A stretch of DNA of 32,304 bases from Enterovirga sp. (GTDB lineage Bacteria; Pseudomonadota; Alphaproteobacteria; Rhizobiales; Beijerinckiaceae): contig NZ_JAQGKF010000057.1 of NCBI RefSeq assembly GCF_028290205.1, positions 1-32,304 on the forward strand, given 5' to 3'. A program made the translations under genes and the position numbers. The notes beneath the pieces were generated by a model. The model had not been told where the DNA came from, made no database searches, and was given only the letters and a program-made list of their open reading frames with translations. Shown here one piece after another: positions 8,947-19,991 of the stretch. The first letter of the stretch is position 1, and each line of letters begins with the position of its first letter.

Positions 8947-9563
8947 GCGAAGCGCGCCTCCAGCGCATCGACGGCGGCCCTCGTCAGCACGAGGGTGTCG
9001 CGCCGGAGGATGTCGTAGACATTGATGCCCTGCACCGGCAGGACGTCGACATTCGGCAGGTTGCGGGCGGCGAGGCCGAAATTGGTGTCGACCTCGGCTC
9101 CCGAGATGATCAGCGCGGAGCGGAGCCCCATCTGGCCAAACCGCTCCTTCAGGGCCGCGGTCTTGGGCTCCGTCAGGGTCGCGTCGTCCACCACGATCAG
9201 GGTCTGGGCCTTCGCCTTCGCCGAGAGCGCGTGGCGGAGCGCGAGCGCCCGCACCTTCTTGGGCAGGTCATGCTCGTGCGAGCGGACCTGCGGGCCGAAG
9301 GCGCGTCCGCCGCCGCGGAACTGCGGCACGCGGGCCGAGCCGTGGCGGGCGTTGCCGGAGCCCTTCTGCTTGTAGAGCTTCTTGCCCGTGCGCCAGATCT
9401 CGGCGCGGTTCTTCACCGCGTGAGTTCCCGCACGACGCTTGGCGAGCTGCCAGCGCACCATGCGGGCCAGGATGTCGGGCCGCGGCTCGAGACCGTAGAT
9501 CTCGTCCGCGAGCTCGACCGAGCCCGAGGCGTCGCCGCCGAAGGATTGCAGGTCGAGCTTCAT
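8943..9563 (-). CDS. rplD: 50S ribosomal protein L4
   Basis: L4 reaches into the exit tunnel. In enterobacteria it also represses the S10 operon. The 206-residue product begins [20 protein letters not shown] and has the tunnel loop [20 protein letters not shown] and [24 protein letters not shown] directly before the ATG would add one residue. The ATG at 9563 is preferred because relatives begin MKLD. It shares one base with the rplC stop (TGATG) and overlaps rplW by 4. Confidence 0.97.
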   Translation of the reverse strand: MKLDLQSFGGDASGSVELADEIYGLEPRPDILARMVRWQLAKRRAGTHAVKNRAEIWRTGKKLYKQKGSGNARHGSARVPQFRGGGRAFGPQVRSHEHDLPKKVRALALRHALSAKAKAQTLIVVDDATLTEPKTAALKERFGQMGLRSALIISGAEVDTNFGLAARNLPNVDVLPVQGINVYDILRRDTLVLTRAAVDALEARFA

Positions 9564-10300
9564 CACGCGTTCTCCTCGGCGCCGGCCTCGGTCGCCGGGG
9601 CGGCCTCGGTCACAGCCGCGCCCGCGCCATTGCGAAACTTGCCCGGCATCGGCAGATCGGCCGGCGGCTTCCGCTTCACAGCATCCCGCACAAAGATCCA
9701 GCCCCCAGCATGGCCGGGAACCGCGCCTTCAACCAGAATCAGGCCGCGCTCCACATCGGTGCGGACCACACGCAGGTTCTGCGTGGTCACCCGCTCGACG
9801 CCGAGGTGACCCGGCATCTTCTTGTTCTTGAAGGTCTTGCCCGGATCCTGACGGCCGCCCGTGCCGCCGATCGAGCGGTGCGAAACGGAGACACCGTGCG
9901 TCGCCCGGAGGCCGCCGAAGTTCCACCGCTTCATGCCGCCGGCGAAGCCCTTGCCGAGCGTCGTGCCGGTGACGTCGACGAACTGGCCGGCCACGAAATG
10001 GTCCACCGTGATCTCGGACCCGACCGGGATCACCCCGTCCTCGGACACCCGGAACTCGGCGAGCTTCCGCTTCGGCTCGACCTGGGCCACGGCGAAGTGG
10101 CCGCGCTCGGCGCGCGACACGTTCTTCACTTTGGCCGTGCCGACGCCGACCTGGAGCGCCACGTAGCCGTTCTTTTCCATCGTGCGATGGCCGACCACTT
10201 GGCACTTATCGACCTTGAGCACGGTCACGGGGACGTGCTCGCCCGCATCGGTGAAGATGCGGGTCATGCCGACCTTCTGTGCAATCACGCCTGAGCGCAT
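9563..10300 (-). CDS. rplC: 50S ribosomal protein L3
   Basis: L3 is one of the first proteins to bind 23S rRNA and reaches the peptidyl-transferase centre. The 245-residue product begins [20 protein letters not shown] and carries the L3 signature, with [20 protein letters not shown] followed by [20 protein letters not shown], including the Gln region that is methylated in relatives. The C-terminal tail of about 25 residues is Ala/Glu-rich. A 25-codon upstream extension is rejected because it runs into the rpsJ end and lacks similarity. Confidence 0.97.
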   Translation of the reverse strand: MRSGVIAQKVGMTRIFTDAGEHVPVTVLKVDKCQVVGHRTMEKNGYVALQVGVGTAKVKNVSRAERGHFAVAQVEPKRKLAEFRVSEDGVIPVGSEITVDHFVAGQFVDVTGTTLGKGFAGGMKRWNFGGLRATHGVSVSHRSIGGTGGRQDPGKTFKNKKMPGHLGVERVTTQNLRVVRTDVERGLILVEGAVPGHAGGWIFVRDAVKRKPPADLPMPGKFRNGAGAAVTEAAPATEAGAEENA

Positions 10301-10349
10301 GGTTCTCGTTCCTCGGAACGTATCTTCAAGAAGCTCTGAACCCACCGGC

Positions 10350-10655
<306 letters not shown>

Positions 10656-10798
10656 GGTCTCATCTTCTTGGCGTCATCACCGGGCGGGGCAGCCGCGGCG
10701 AGCGGCTGCGCAGGTTTGTCCCGGTGACCTCGACAGAGGGGCCGCGACCTTCGGATCGAAGTGGCCGGGACGAACCCCGGCCACGACAAGCGGGAGGC
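10656..10798 (-). promoter_or_regulatory. tuf-rpsJ spacer with compound secondary structure (candidate S10 leader)
   Basis: Two structures are visible. A perfect 9-bp stem at 10761-10784 with a 6-base loop begins 14 bases after the tuf stop. A nested structure follows at 10677-10727: an outer perfect 8-bp stem (10677-10684 with 10720-10727) encloses an inner perfect 8-bp stem (10689-10696 with 10702-10709). It ends about 20 bases before the rpsJ start. The position matches the S10 leader that L4 regulates in enterobacteria, but sequence homology to that leader is not claimed. Confidence 0.5.
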
Positions 10799-11989
10799 TT
10801 ACTCGACGATGCTGGCGACGACGCCGGCGCCGACGGTGCGACCGCCCTCGCGGATGGCGAAGCGGAGCTTCTCTTCCATGGCGATCGGCACGATCAGCGT
10901 CACGTCCATGGTCACGCTGTCGCCCGGCATCACCATTTCGGTGCCTTCCGGCAGCGTGCAGACGCCGGTCACGTCCGTGGTCCGGAAGTAGAACTGCGGC
11001 CGGTAGTTGGTGAAGAACGGGGTGTGACGTCCGCCCTCTTCCTTGGTCAGGATGTAGGCCTCGGCCATGAAGCGCGTGTGCGGCTTCACCGAACCCGGCT
11101 TGCAGACGACCTGGCCGCGCTCGACGTCCTCACGCTTGGTGCCGCGGAGCAGCACGCCCACGTTGTCGCCGGCCTGACCCTGGTCGAGCAGCTTGCGGAA
11201 CATCTCGACGCCCGTGACCGTGGTGGTCTGGGTGGCCCGGATGCCGACGATCTCGACCGTCTCGCCGACCTTGATGATGCCGCGCTCGACGCGGCCGGTC
11301 ACGACCGTGCCGCGGCCCGAGATCGAGAACACGTCCTCGATCGGCATCAGGAACGGCAGGTCAACCGGACGCTCCGGCTGCGGGATGTACTCGTCGACCG
11401 TCTTCATCAGAGCGAGCACGGCCTCGCGGCCGATCTCGGGCTTCTTGTCCTCGAGCGCCATCAGGGCCGAGCCCTTGGTGATCGGGATGTCGTCGCCCGG
11501 GAACTCGTACTTCGACAGGAGCTCGCGAACCTCGAGCTCGACGAGCTCCAGAAGCTCCTCGTCGTCGACCATGTCGACCTTGTTCAGGAACACCACCAGA
11601 GCCGGCACGCCGACCTGACGAGCGAGCAGGATGTGCTCACGGGTCTGGGGCATCGGGACATAGGCAGCCGACACGACCAGGATCGCGACATCCATCTGGG
11701 CGGCACCGGTGATCATGTTCTTCACGTAGTCGGCGTGGCCGGGGCAGTCGACGTGCGCGTAGTGGCGGTTCGCCGTCTCGTACTCGACGTGCGCCGTCGA
11801 GATCGTGATGCCGCGGGCCTTCTCTTCAGGAGCCTTGTCGATCTGGTCGTAGGCCGTGAAGGTCGCGCCACCGGACTCGGCCAGCACCTTGGTGATTGCA
11901 GCCGTCAGCGAGGTCTTGCCGTGGTCGACGTGACCGATCGTGCCGATGTTGCAATGCGGCTTGTTGCGCTCGAATTTCGACTTGGCCAT
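10799..11989 (-). CDS. tuf: Elongation factor Tu
   Basis: EF-Tu delivers aminoacyl-tRNA to the ribosome at the cost of GTP. The 396-residue product has all GTPase motifs: G1 GHVDHGKTS (19-27), the switch I region with RGITIS, G3 DCPGH (81-85), G4 NKVD, and SAL. Domains II and III follow with [13 protein letters not shown] and [20 protein letters not shown]. Three residues in an otherwise near-invariant stretch differ from what I know of the family: Val101 (usually Gly), Tyr110 (usually Asp) and Val111 (usually Gly), just before [11 protein letters not shown]. The reading frame is intact. A second tuf copy could exist elsewhere in the genome. Confidence 0.97.
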   Translation of the reverse strand: MAKSKFERNKPHCNIGTIGHVDHGKTSLTAAITKVLAESGGATFTAYDQIDKAPEEKARGITISTAHVEYETANRHYAHVDCPGHADYVKNMITGAAQMDVAILVVSAAYVPMPQTREHILLARQVGVPALVVFLNKVDMVDDEELLELVELEVRELLSKYEFPGDDIPITKGSALMALEDKKPEIGREAVLALMKTVDEYIPQPERPVDLPFLMPIEDVFSISGRGTVVTGRVERGIIKVGETVEIVGIRATQTTTVTGVEMFRKLLDQGQAGDNVGVLLRGTKREDVERGQVVCKPGSVKPHTRFMAEAYILTKEEGGRHTPFFTNYRPQFYFRTTDVTGVCTLPEGTEMVMPGDSVTMDVTLIVPIAMEEKLRFAIREGGRTVGAGVVASIVE

Positions 11990-12023
11990 TTTTTTATCCT
12001 ACCTTCCCAGTCGGATGCGGGGT

Positions 12024-12046
12024 GCCGGCGCGGCTTGCGCACCGGC
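12024..12046 (-). other. Stem-loop between fusA and tuf
   Basis: GCCGG and CCGGC arms plus an inner GCG/CGC pair form an 8-bp stem with one mismatch and a GCTTG loop in the 69-base fusA-tuf gap. There is no T-run immediately after it on the minus strand. It may be a processing or partial-termination element that allows tuf to be expressed at a different level from fusA. This is inference. Confidence 0.35.
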
Positions 12047-12058
12047 GTGTTTCAATGA

Positions 12059-14134
<2,076 letters not shown>

Positions 14135-14158
14135 GATCTTCGCTCCTAACCTTCTGCC

Positions 14159-14788
<630 letters not shown>

Positions 14789-15160
14789 TTACTTCGGCCG
14801 CTTGGCGCCGTACTTGGACCGGCGCTGCTTCCGGTTCTTGACGCCCTGCGTGTCGAGCACGCCGCGCAGGATGTGATAACGCACGCCGGGCAAGTCCTTC
14901 ACGCGGCCGCCGCGGATCATCACCACCGAGTGTTCCTGAAGGTTGTGACCTTCACCCGGGATGTAGCCGATGACCTCGTAGCCGTTGGTCAGCCGGACCT
15001 TGGCGACCTTACGGAGCGCCGAGTTCGGCTTCTTCGGCGTCGTCGTATAGTCGCTCGTGCAGACGCCGCGCTTCTGCGGGCACGCGTCCAGCGCCGGGAC
15101 CTTGTTCCGGCTCGCCGGCACCGTCCGCGGCTTGCGGATCAACTGGCTGATCGTCGGCAT
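14789..15160 (-). CDS. rpsL: 30S ribosomal protein S12
   Basis: S12 guards decoding accuracy at the A site. The 123-residue product begins [20 protein letters not shown] and contains [20 protein letters not shown] and [20 protein letters not shown]. Lys43 and Lys88, the positions changed in classical streptomycin resistance, are both lysine, so this allele looks streptomycin-sensitive. Asp89, the site methylthiolated by RimO in E. coli, is present. It is the first gene of the block, about 265 bases after the predicted transcription start. Confidence 0.98.
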   Translation of the reverse strand: MPTISQLIRKPRTVPASRNKVPALDACPQKRGVCTSDYTTTPKKPNSALRKVAKVRLTNGYEVIGYIPGEGHNLQEHSVVMIRGGRVKDLPGVRYHILRGVLDTQGVKNRKQRRSKYGAKRPK

Positions 15161-15431
15161 CCTGCCCTCTTCACGGGGACCACCAAGGCGGCCCGAATCT
15201 CTGGTGACCTGCCTCGCGCACAGGTCCGAACGACGAAAACCGCGCCGAACGCCCGAGGGCGCCTGGTCGCGAAATGCGCAGAGGACCAGCCCGGTTGCCC
15301 GAACGGGTCGTGCTTGCCATGCCGGCCCGAAGGTCGGCCTGTACTCGCTAAAGACAACAGCGTCTAAGCTCGATCCATCGAACCGTGGCGGTTCGATCCG
15401 CGAGACTTACAGCCTGCCGTGGATGACGGGC
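15161..15431 (-). promoter_or_regulatory. Long structured leader of the str operon
   Basis: This non-coding stretch between the predicted promoter and rpsL would be transcribed as a leader of about 265 bases. Inverted repeats include a perfect 8-bp stem with a GTGGC loop at 15377-15397, GCCGGCC/GGTCGGC around CGAA at 15321-15338 (one wobble pair), and GACCTG/CAGGTC at 15206-15226. I see no small ORF with a convincing ribosome binding site. A regulatory leader (antitermination, S12 or S7 feedback) is inferred from length and structure only. Confidence 0.4.
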
Positions 15432-15460
15432 TATCTAGCGGCCGACTCGCCGCCCGTCAA
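15432..15460 (-). promoter_or_regulatory. Predicted promoter of the str operon
   Basis: On the minus strand a -35 hexamer TTGACG (15460-15455) and a -10 hexamer TAGATA (15437-15432) are separated by exactly 17 bases, close to the sigma-70 consensus and unusual in such GC-rich DNA. The start point would be near 15425. It lies between the end of the ThDP enzyme gene and rpsL and points at rpsL. No other comparably good match was seen in the ribosomal region. Confidence 0.65.
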
Positions 15461-15468
15461 CCTCATCC

Positions 15469-15492
15469 ACAAGAGATCGGACAAGAGATCGA
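15469..15492 (-). repeat. Two tandem 12-bp repeats upstream of the str promoter
   Basis: On the plus strand ACAAGAGATCGG (15469-15480) is followed directly by ACAAGAGATCGA (15481-15492). They differ only in the last base. They end 8 bases upstream of the -35 hexamer on the minus strand, where an activator or a second polymerase contact would bind. The stretch lies in the 61-base gap before the promoter and downstream of the ThDP enzyme stop. A regulatory role is inferred from position. Confidence 0.5.
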
Positions 15493-15521
15493 CAGGGCGG
15501 CGCCCCTTGTTGTTCTCCCGG

Positions 15522-17246
15522 TCAGGCGACGCGGTCGCCTTTCTTCACCTGGACGGCGCGGTTATCCGCGGCCGGCAGCATCTTGGCCGGGTCGCGCGTC
15601 ACCACCACGTCGATCACGACGGGGCCCTTGGTCCGCATGGCCCGTTCCAGCGCCGGTCCCACCTCCTCCGGCCGCTCCACCCGGATGCCGGTGCAGCCGA
15701 GCGCCTCGGCCACCCGGGCGTAGTTGGTCTCGGCCAGGTCCGAGGCATGGTAGGCGCCCGGTCCATACATGAGGTGCTGCAGGGCCTTCACATAGCCCGA
15801 GGCGGCGTTGTTCACGACCACCACCGCGAAGGAGAGCTCCATGCGGCGCGCCGTCTCGAGCTCACCCAGCATCATGTTGAAGCCGCCGTCACCCGTGATG
15901 CTGACCACGGCCCGCCCGGGCGCCGCCAGGGCCGCCCCCATGGCGCCGGGAAGCCCGTAGCCGATGGATGCGAAGCCGCGGTCGGGCACGAAGCCGCGCC
16001 CCGCCTGCTTGGTGTCGAAGAGGAGCCCGCCCCAATGCGCGGCAAAGCCACCATCGGCCAGCAGCACGCCGTCGGCCGGCATCAGGCGGTTCAGCTCGCC
16101 CATGAGCCGCCCCATGGAGACGGGCACCTCCTCCGAGGTGTAGCGCTCCTGCGTGCTGTCGCGCCACGCCGCCATGCGGCGGCCGACCTCGGCCAGGTAG
16201 CCGCGGCGGCCATCGGCACCCGATTCCCCCGCCAGCGCCTCGTGCAGGTCCTCGATGCCGGCCCGGGCGTCGCCCCACAGCGCCACTTCCGGCCGCACCG
16301 TGCGGCCGAATTCCTCGGCCACGATGTCCAGATGCACGAGCCGCGCCCCCCGGGGCGGCACGGTGTAGCGCTTGGTGGCGATCTCGCCGAGCTTGCAGCC
16401 GACGGAGAGAACGAGGTCGGCCTCCTCGATCAACCCGTTGGCGATGCGGTCGTAGCGGCCGAACAGACCGGCGGAGACCGGGTCGGTGCAGGGCACCGCG
16501 CCCTTGCCGGTCATGGTGTGGGCGACCGGCACCTGGACGTCCCGGGCAAAGGCGGTCAGCGCCTCGGCCGCGCCGGACAGGTGGACGCCGCCCCCGGCCA
16601 GGATGATGGGCCGCTTGGCGCCGCGCAGCAGGTCGGCGGCCCGGCGGAGGGCGTCGCGGTCCGGCCGGCAGCGGATGGCGGGCGCGGCCTCGTGGGCCGG
16701 GTCGGCCCGCAGGTCGCTGTCGTTGAACGGGAAGGTGGCGTGGCAGATGTCCTCCGGCACGTCGACGACGACCGGCCCGGGCCGGCCGGAGGTCGCCACC
16801 AGGAACGCACGGCGCATCAGCTCGGGGATGCGCTCGATCATTTCGATCCGGATCAGCTCCTTGCAGGCCGGCCGCAAGATCTCGGCCTGGCGGGATTCCT
16901 GGGTCATGTTCTTCCAGGAATGGAGGCGGTGCGTGTCCCCGACCAGCACCACCATGGGCGTGCCGGCGTTCAGGGCCTCGACCAGCCCCGTGACCAGGTT
17001 CGTGGCCCCCGGCCCGAGCGTGGCGTCGGCGAGGCCGACCCGGCCCGACACCTTGGCATAAGCGTCCGCCGCGAAGATGCCGGCCCGCTCGTCGTTGATC
17101 AGGTGATGGGCCAGCCCGAGTCGCCGGGCCGCGTCATAGAAGGGCAGAAGCTGGAAGCCGCCCATGCCGAACATGGGCCCGCCCGCAAAGGCCTGAATCA
17201 TGCGGGCGAGCGCTTCGCCCCCAGTCATCTCGTTAGTGGTCGTCAT
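15522..17246 (-). CDS. ThDP-dependent enzyme, acetolactate-synthase-like large subunit family
   Basis: This 574-residue protein has the three-domain layout of the acetolactate synthase / benzoylformate decarboxylase superfamily. The N-terminal PYR domain holds the catalytic glutamate in INDERAGIFAADAYAKVSGR (Glu53). A central domain (about 195-330) contains RPIILAGGGVHLSG. The C-terminal ThDP domain has SIGYGLPGAMGAAL and the cofactor motif GDG at 452-454 with Asn479-Asn480. Substrate is not predictable; decarboxylation or carboligation of a 2-oxoacid is typical. The ATG at 17246 overlaps the E1 beta stop by 4 bases (ATGA). A longer in-frame reading upstream is only the shadow of E1 beta. It is not the biosynthetic ilvB locus: no small regulatory subunit follows. 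Confidence 0.88.
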   Translation of the reverse strand: MTTTNEMTGGEALARMIQAFAGGPMFGMGGFQLLPFYDAARRLGLAHHLINDERAGIFAADAYAKVSGRVGLADATLGPGATNLVTGLVEALNAGTPMVVLVGDTHRLHSWKNMTQESRQAEILRPACKELIRIEMIERIPELMRRAFLVATSGRPGPVVVDVPEDICHATFPFNDSDLRADPAHEAAPAIRCRPDRDALRRAADLLRGAKRPIILAGGGVHLSGAAEALTAFARDVQVPVAHTMTGKGAVPCTDPVSAGLFGRYDRIANGLIEEADLVLSVGCKLGEIATKRYTVPPRGARLVHLDIVAEEFGRTVRPEVALWGDARAGIEDLHEALAGESGADGRRGYLAEVGRRMAAWRDSTQERYTSEEVPVSMGRLMGELNRLMPADGVLLADGGFAAHWGGLLFDTKQAGRGFVPDRGFASIGYGLPGAMGAALAAPGRAVVSITGDGGFNMMLGELETARRMELSFAVVVVNNAASGYVKALQHLMYGPGAYHASDLAETNYARVAEALGCTGIRVERPEEVGPALERAMRTKGPVVIDVVVTRDPAKMLPAADNRAVQVKKGDRVA

Positions 17247-18223
17247 CGTGAGCTCACCATTGCCGTGACTGCCGCCACGATGTTGTCGGAGGAGACCCTG
17301 ACCTCGTCCTCGAGGGGCGGCGCGTAGCTGACCGGGATACGGGGTGCGCCGAGCCGGACCGGCGCCGCCCTGAGGTGGCCGTGCAGACGCTGCGCCACGG
17401 TGGCGACCACCTCGGCACCGAAGCCGGCGACCGAAACCGATTCCTGGGCGACCAGCAGCCGCCCCGTGCGGCCGACGCTCGCCAGCACGGCCTCCTTGTC
17501 CCAGGGCCAAAGCGTGCGCAGGTCGATCAGATCGACCCCGATGCCCTGCCCGGCCAGCACCTCGGCGGCGGTTTCGCAGATTCCGACCTGGGCCGACCAG
17601 GAGACGATTGTGCAATCCTCGCCCGCCCGCACCCGGCGGGCCTCGCCGAACGGGATCACGGCCTCGGGGTCGTCCGGCACCTCGCCCTCCAGAGGCCAGA
17701 GCCCCTTGTGCTCCATGAAGACGACCGGATCGTCCGACCGGATGGCGCTCTTCAGCAGCCCCTTGAGGCAGGCCGGGGTCGCCGGGCAGACCACCACCAA
17801 CCCGGGGATGTGGGCATACCAGGCCTCCAGCGACTGTGAATGCTGGGCGGCCGATGAGCGCCACATGCCGATCGGCTCGCGCACCACCAGCGGCACCCGG
17901 GTCTGGCCGCCGAACATGTAGCGGGCCTTGGCGGCCTGGTTCACCAGCTCGTCCACGGCGCAGAGCGCGAAATCCGAGAACCGCATCTCGACCACCGGGC
18001 GGGTGCCCATCATGGCGGCCCCGACGGCCGCGCCCATGATGCAGCTCTCCGAGATCGGCGCGTCCGAGATGCGCGCCGGCCCGAATTCCTCGACGAGGCC
18101 CCGGTACTGGCCGAACACGCCGCCGCGGCCGAGATCCTCGCCCACGGCCCAGACGGTCGGGTCGCGCCGCATCTCCTCGGCCAGCGCGGCCCGGGAGGCG
18201 TCCAGATAGGTCATGCGGGACAT
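17243..18223 (-). CDS. 2-oxoacid dehydrogenase-type E1 component, beta subunit
   Basis: The 326-residue product matches the transketolase-like beta chain of pyruvate, branched-chain or acetoin dehydrogenase E1. Motifs are the ThDP-binding glutamate in WAVGEDLGRGGVFGQY (Glu29), SDAPISESCIMGAAVGAAM, DFALCAVDELVNQAAKARYM, and AAQHSQSLEAWYAHIPGL with the conserved His128. The C-terminal domain has DLIDLRTLWPWDKEAVLASV and LLVAQE. The ATG at 18223 shares a base with the alpha stop (TGATG), as expected for an obligate heterotetramer. No lipoyl E2 or E3 gene is in the cluster, so it may act alone or borrow an E2 from elsewhere. Confidence 0.9.
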   Translation of the reverse strand: MSRMTYLDASRAALAEEMRRDPTVWAVGEDLGRGGVFGQYRGLVEEFGPARISDAPISESCIMGAAVGAAMMGTRPVVEMRFSDFALCAVDELVNQAAKARYMFGGQTRVPLVVREPIGMWRSSAAQHSQSLEAWYAHIPGLVVVCPATPACLKGLLKSAIRSDDPVVFMEHKGLWPLEGEVPDDPEAVIPFGEARRVRAGEDCTIVSWSAQVGICETAAEVLAGQGIGVDLIDLRTLWPWDKEAVLASVGRTGRLLVAQESVSVAGFGAEVVATVAQRLHGHLRAAPVRLGAPRIPVSYAPPLEDEVRVSSDNIVAAVTAMVSSR

Positions 18224-19221
18224 CAGAAGGCCTCCCGGCGCGGATCGCCCGCGTCCTGCACGTCCCGGAACGCGTCGGCCGCAGGCGGAAAGCCGGTAGC
18301 CTTGGCGGTGTCGTAGGCTTGCTTCATCTCGGCGACGGCGGCCTCGCGCAGGCCCACTCCCTCCCCGTCAGCCAGCAGCGCGGCCGCCCGCGTGATCGGA
18401 TCCTCCTGGCGGCGCGCCTCGACCTCCTCCTTCGGACGGTACAGCGCCGGGTCCGACCCCGTATGGCCGGAGAGCCGGTAGGTATGGGCGTGCAGAAAGC
18501 GCGGCCCGCCGCCGGCCCGGATGGCCGCGATCATGTCTCCGGCCGCGGCATCGACCGCCAGGACGTCGTTGCCGTCGACCTCCTCGGCCGCGAGCCCGAT
18601 GGCCCGGGCCCGGGCCGAGGGGCCGTCGCCGCCGGTCATGCTCTTGGTCCGCGTGGTGGCCGCGAAGCCGTTGTCCTCGCAGACGAACAGGACCGGCAGG
18701 TTGAACACCTTGGCCCAGTTCAGCCCCTCCAGGAACGGGCCCCGGTTGATGGCGCCGTCGCCGAACAGGCAGCACACGACCTGATCGCCGCCCTTCAGCT
18801 TGACGGCATGCGCGGCCCCGGCCGCGATGACGATGTTGGCGGCCACGACCCCGTTCGCGCCCAGCATGCCGACCTGGAAATCGGCGATGTGCATGGAGCC
18901 GCCCTTGCCGCCGCAGGATCCGCCCTCGCGCCCGAACAGCTCGCGCATCATGGGCAGCGGCTCGGCCCCCTTGGCCAGGGTGTGGCCATGCCCGCGATGG
19001 GTGGACAGGAGCAGGTCGTCCCGGCGCAGATGGGCGCAGATCCCGACCGCGATCGCCTCCTGGCCGATATAGGGATGGATCGCCCCGAGCACGATCTTGT
19101 CGTCGAGCCCGTGCAGGGCCTGCTCCTCGAAGGCCCGGATGCGCCACATCTGGGCGAGGTGCGCAAGCAACCGCGCGCGGTCGAGATTCGGGCGCCGCGC
19201 GCCCGCTCCTGAAGATGTCAT
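18223..19221 (-). CDS. 2-oxoacid dehydrogenase-type E1 component, alpha subunit
   Basis: The 332-residue product has the E1 alpha pattern: MWRIRAFEEQ near residue 25, PYIGQEAIAVGI (50-61), STHRGHGHTLAKGA (73-86), GGKGGSMHI (104-112) and the ThDP motif GDGAINRG (154-161) with Asn184 in CEDNGF. After HTYRLSGHTGSDP it ends with a short helical tail. The acetoin dehydrogenase type is nearest by feel, but the substrate is unknown. Start is the ATG at 19221, 5 bases after the dehydrogenase stop. The upstream in-frame extension is the shadow of that gene. Partner of the beta chain that follows with a 1-base overlap. Confidence 0.9.
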   Translation of the reverse strand: MTSSGAGARRPNLDRARLLAHLAQMWRIRAFEEQALHGLDDKIVLGAIHPYIGQEAIAVGICAHLRRDDLLLSTHRGHGHTLAKGAEPLPMMRELFGREGGSCGGKGGSMHIADFQVGMLGANGVVAANIVIAAGAAHAVKLKGGDQVVCCLFGDGAINRGPFLEGLNWAKVFNLPVLFVCEDNGFAATTRTKSMTGGDGPSARARAIGLAAEEVDGNDVLAVDAAAGDMIAAIRAGGGPRFLHAHTYRLSGHTGSDPALYRPKEEVEARRQEDPITRAAALLADGEGVGLREAAVAEMKQAYDTAKATGFPPAADAFRDVQDAGDPRREAF

Positions 19222-19226
19222 GTCGC

Positions 19227-19991
19227 TCACAGCTGGAATAACGGGCCCGACTCCGTGATGCCGCCGTCGACCGCCAGAACGTGGCCAGTCACGTAGGCGG
19301 CGTCGTCGGAACACAGAAAGGAGGCGGCGCCCGCGAGTTCGTCGAGGGAGCCGTAGCGGCCGAGCGGCGCGGCGGCGGTGTAGGCCGCGCGGGTCGCGTC
19401 GGTGTGGACTTCGCGGGTCATGGGGGTGTCGACCGGCCCCGGCGCGATGGCGTTGACCGTGACGCCGTGCGGCCCGAGTTCGGCCGCCATGACCTTGGTG
19501 AGCGTGATCACGCCGCCCTTGGAGGCCCCGTAGGCACAGCGCCCCGGGATGCCCCGCAGCCCGGCCATGGAGGCGATGTTGACGATGCGGCCACGTCCCT
19601 TCGGGACCATGCGGGCGGCCGCGGCCTGACCGCACAGAAACACCCCGGTGAGATTGACGGCCAGGATGGCGTTCCATTCCTCCAGCGTGATGTCGAGCAT
19701 GGGCTTCTGCTGGCCGCGCCCGGCGCAGGCGACCAGCACGTCGAGGCTTCCGAACCGCTCAACCGCGAGGGCCATGGCGGCCTCGACCTCGTCAGGCCGC
19801 GTCACGTCGAGCCGCGTGCCGGCCGCCGTGCCGCCCTCGCCCTCGATGGTCCGGGCCACGGTCGCCGCTCCGACCTCGTCGCGGTCGGCCGCCAGCACGG
19901 CGAGGCCGTCCCGCGCCAGGCGCCGGCAGATCGCCGCGCCGATGCCGCTCGCGCCGCCGGTGACCACGGCGACCCGCCTCGCTGCGCTCAC
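19227..19991 (-). CDS. Short-chain dehydrogenase/reductase (classical SDR)
   Basis: The 254-residue product has the classical SDR fold: TGGASGIG cofactor loop (11-18), an acidic residue at the end of strand two (Asp36 in AADRD) that points to NAD(H), Asn113, catalytic Ser141, and Tyr154-x-x-x-Lys158 in YGASK. The usual NAG triad reads CAG (89-91). It probably interconverts a secondary alcohol and a ketone; the substrate is unknown. Start is taken as the GTG at 19991, which overlaps the previous stop by 4 bases (GTGA) and sits right before VAVVTGG. The next gene (E1 alpha) begins 5 bases after its stop. Confidence 0.9.
   Translation of the reverse strand: MSAARRVAVVTGGASGIGAAICRRLARDGLAVLAADRDEVGAATVARTIEGEGGTAAGTRLDVTRPDEVEAAMALAVERFGSLDVLVACAGRGQQKPMLDITLEEWNAILAVNLTGVFLCGQAAAARMVPKGRGRIVNIASMAGLRGIPGRCAYGASKGGVITLTKVMAAELGPHGVTVNAIAPGPVDTPMTREVHTDATRAAYTAAAPLGRYGSLDELAGAASFLCSDDAAYVTGHVLAVDGGITESGPLFQL

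Noticed and set aside
10724-12058. A 444-codon open frame on the plus strand opposite tuf
   Set aside because: Antisense shadow of the strongly conserved tuf gene; no motif or ribosome binding site supports it.
15161-15521. Small plus- and minus-strand frames in the str upstream region
   Set aside because: None has a credible ribosome binding site or family similarity; the region is better read as promoter and leader.
15057-17327. A 756-codon plus-strand frame opposite the ThDP enzyme
   Set aside because: It spans the promoter region and runs antisense to a well-supported gene; no domain recognised.
17247-17864. N-terminal extension of the ThDP enzyme reading
   Set aside because: The added part is an alternate frame of E1 beta. 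The ATG at 17246 with ATGA overlap fits family length and operon layout.
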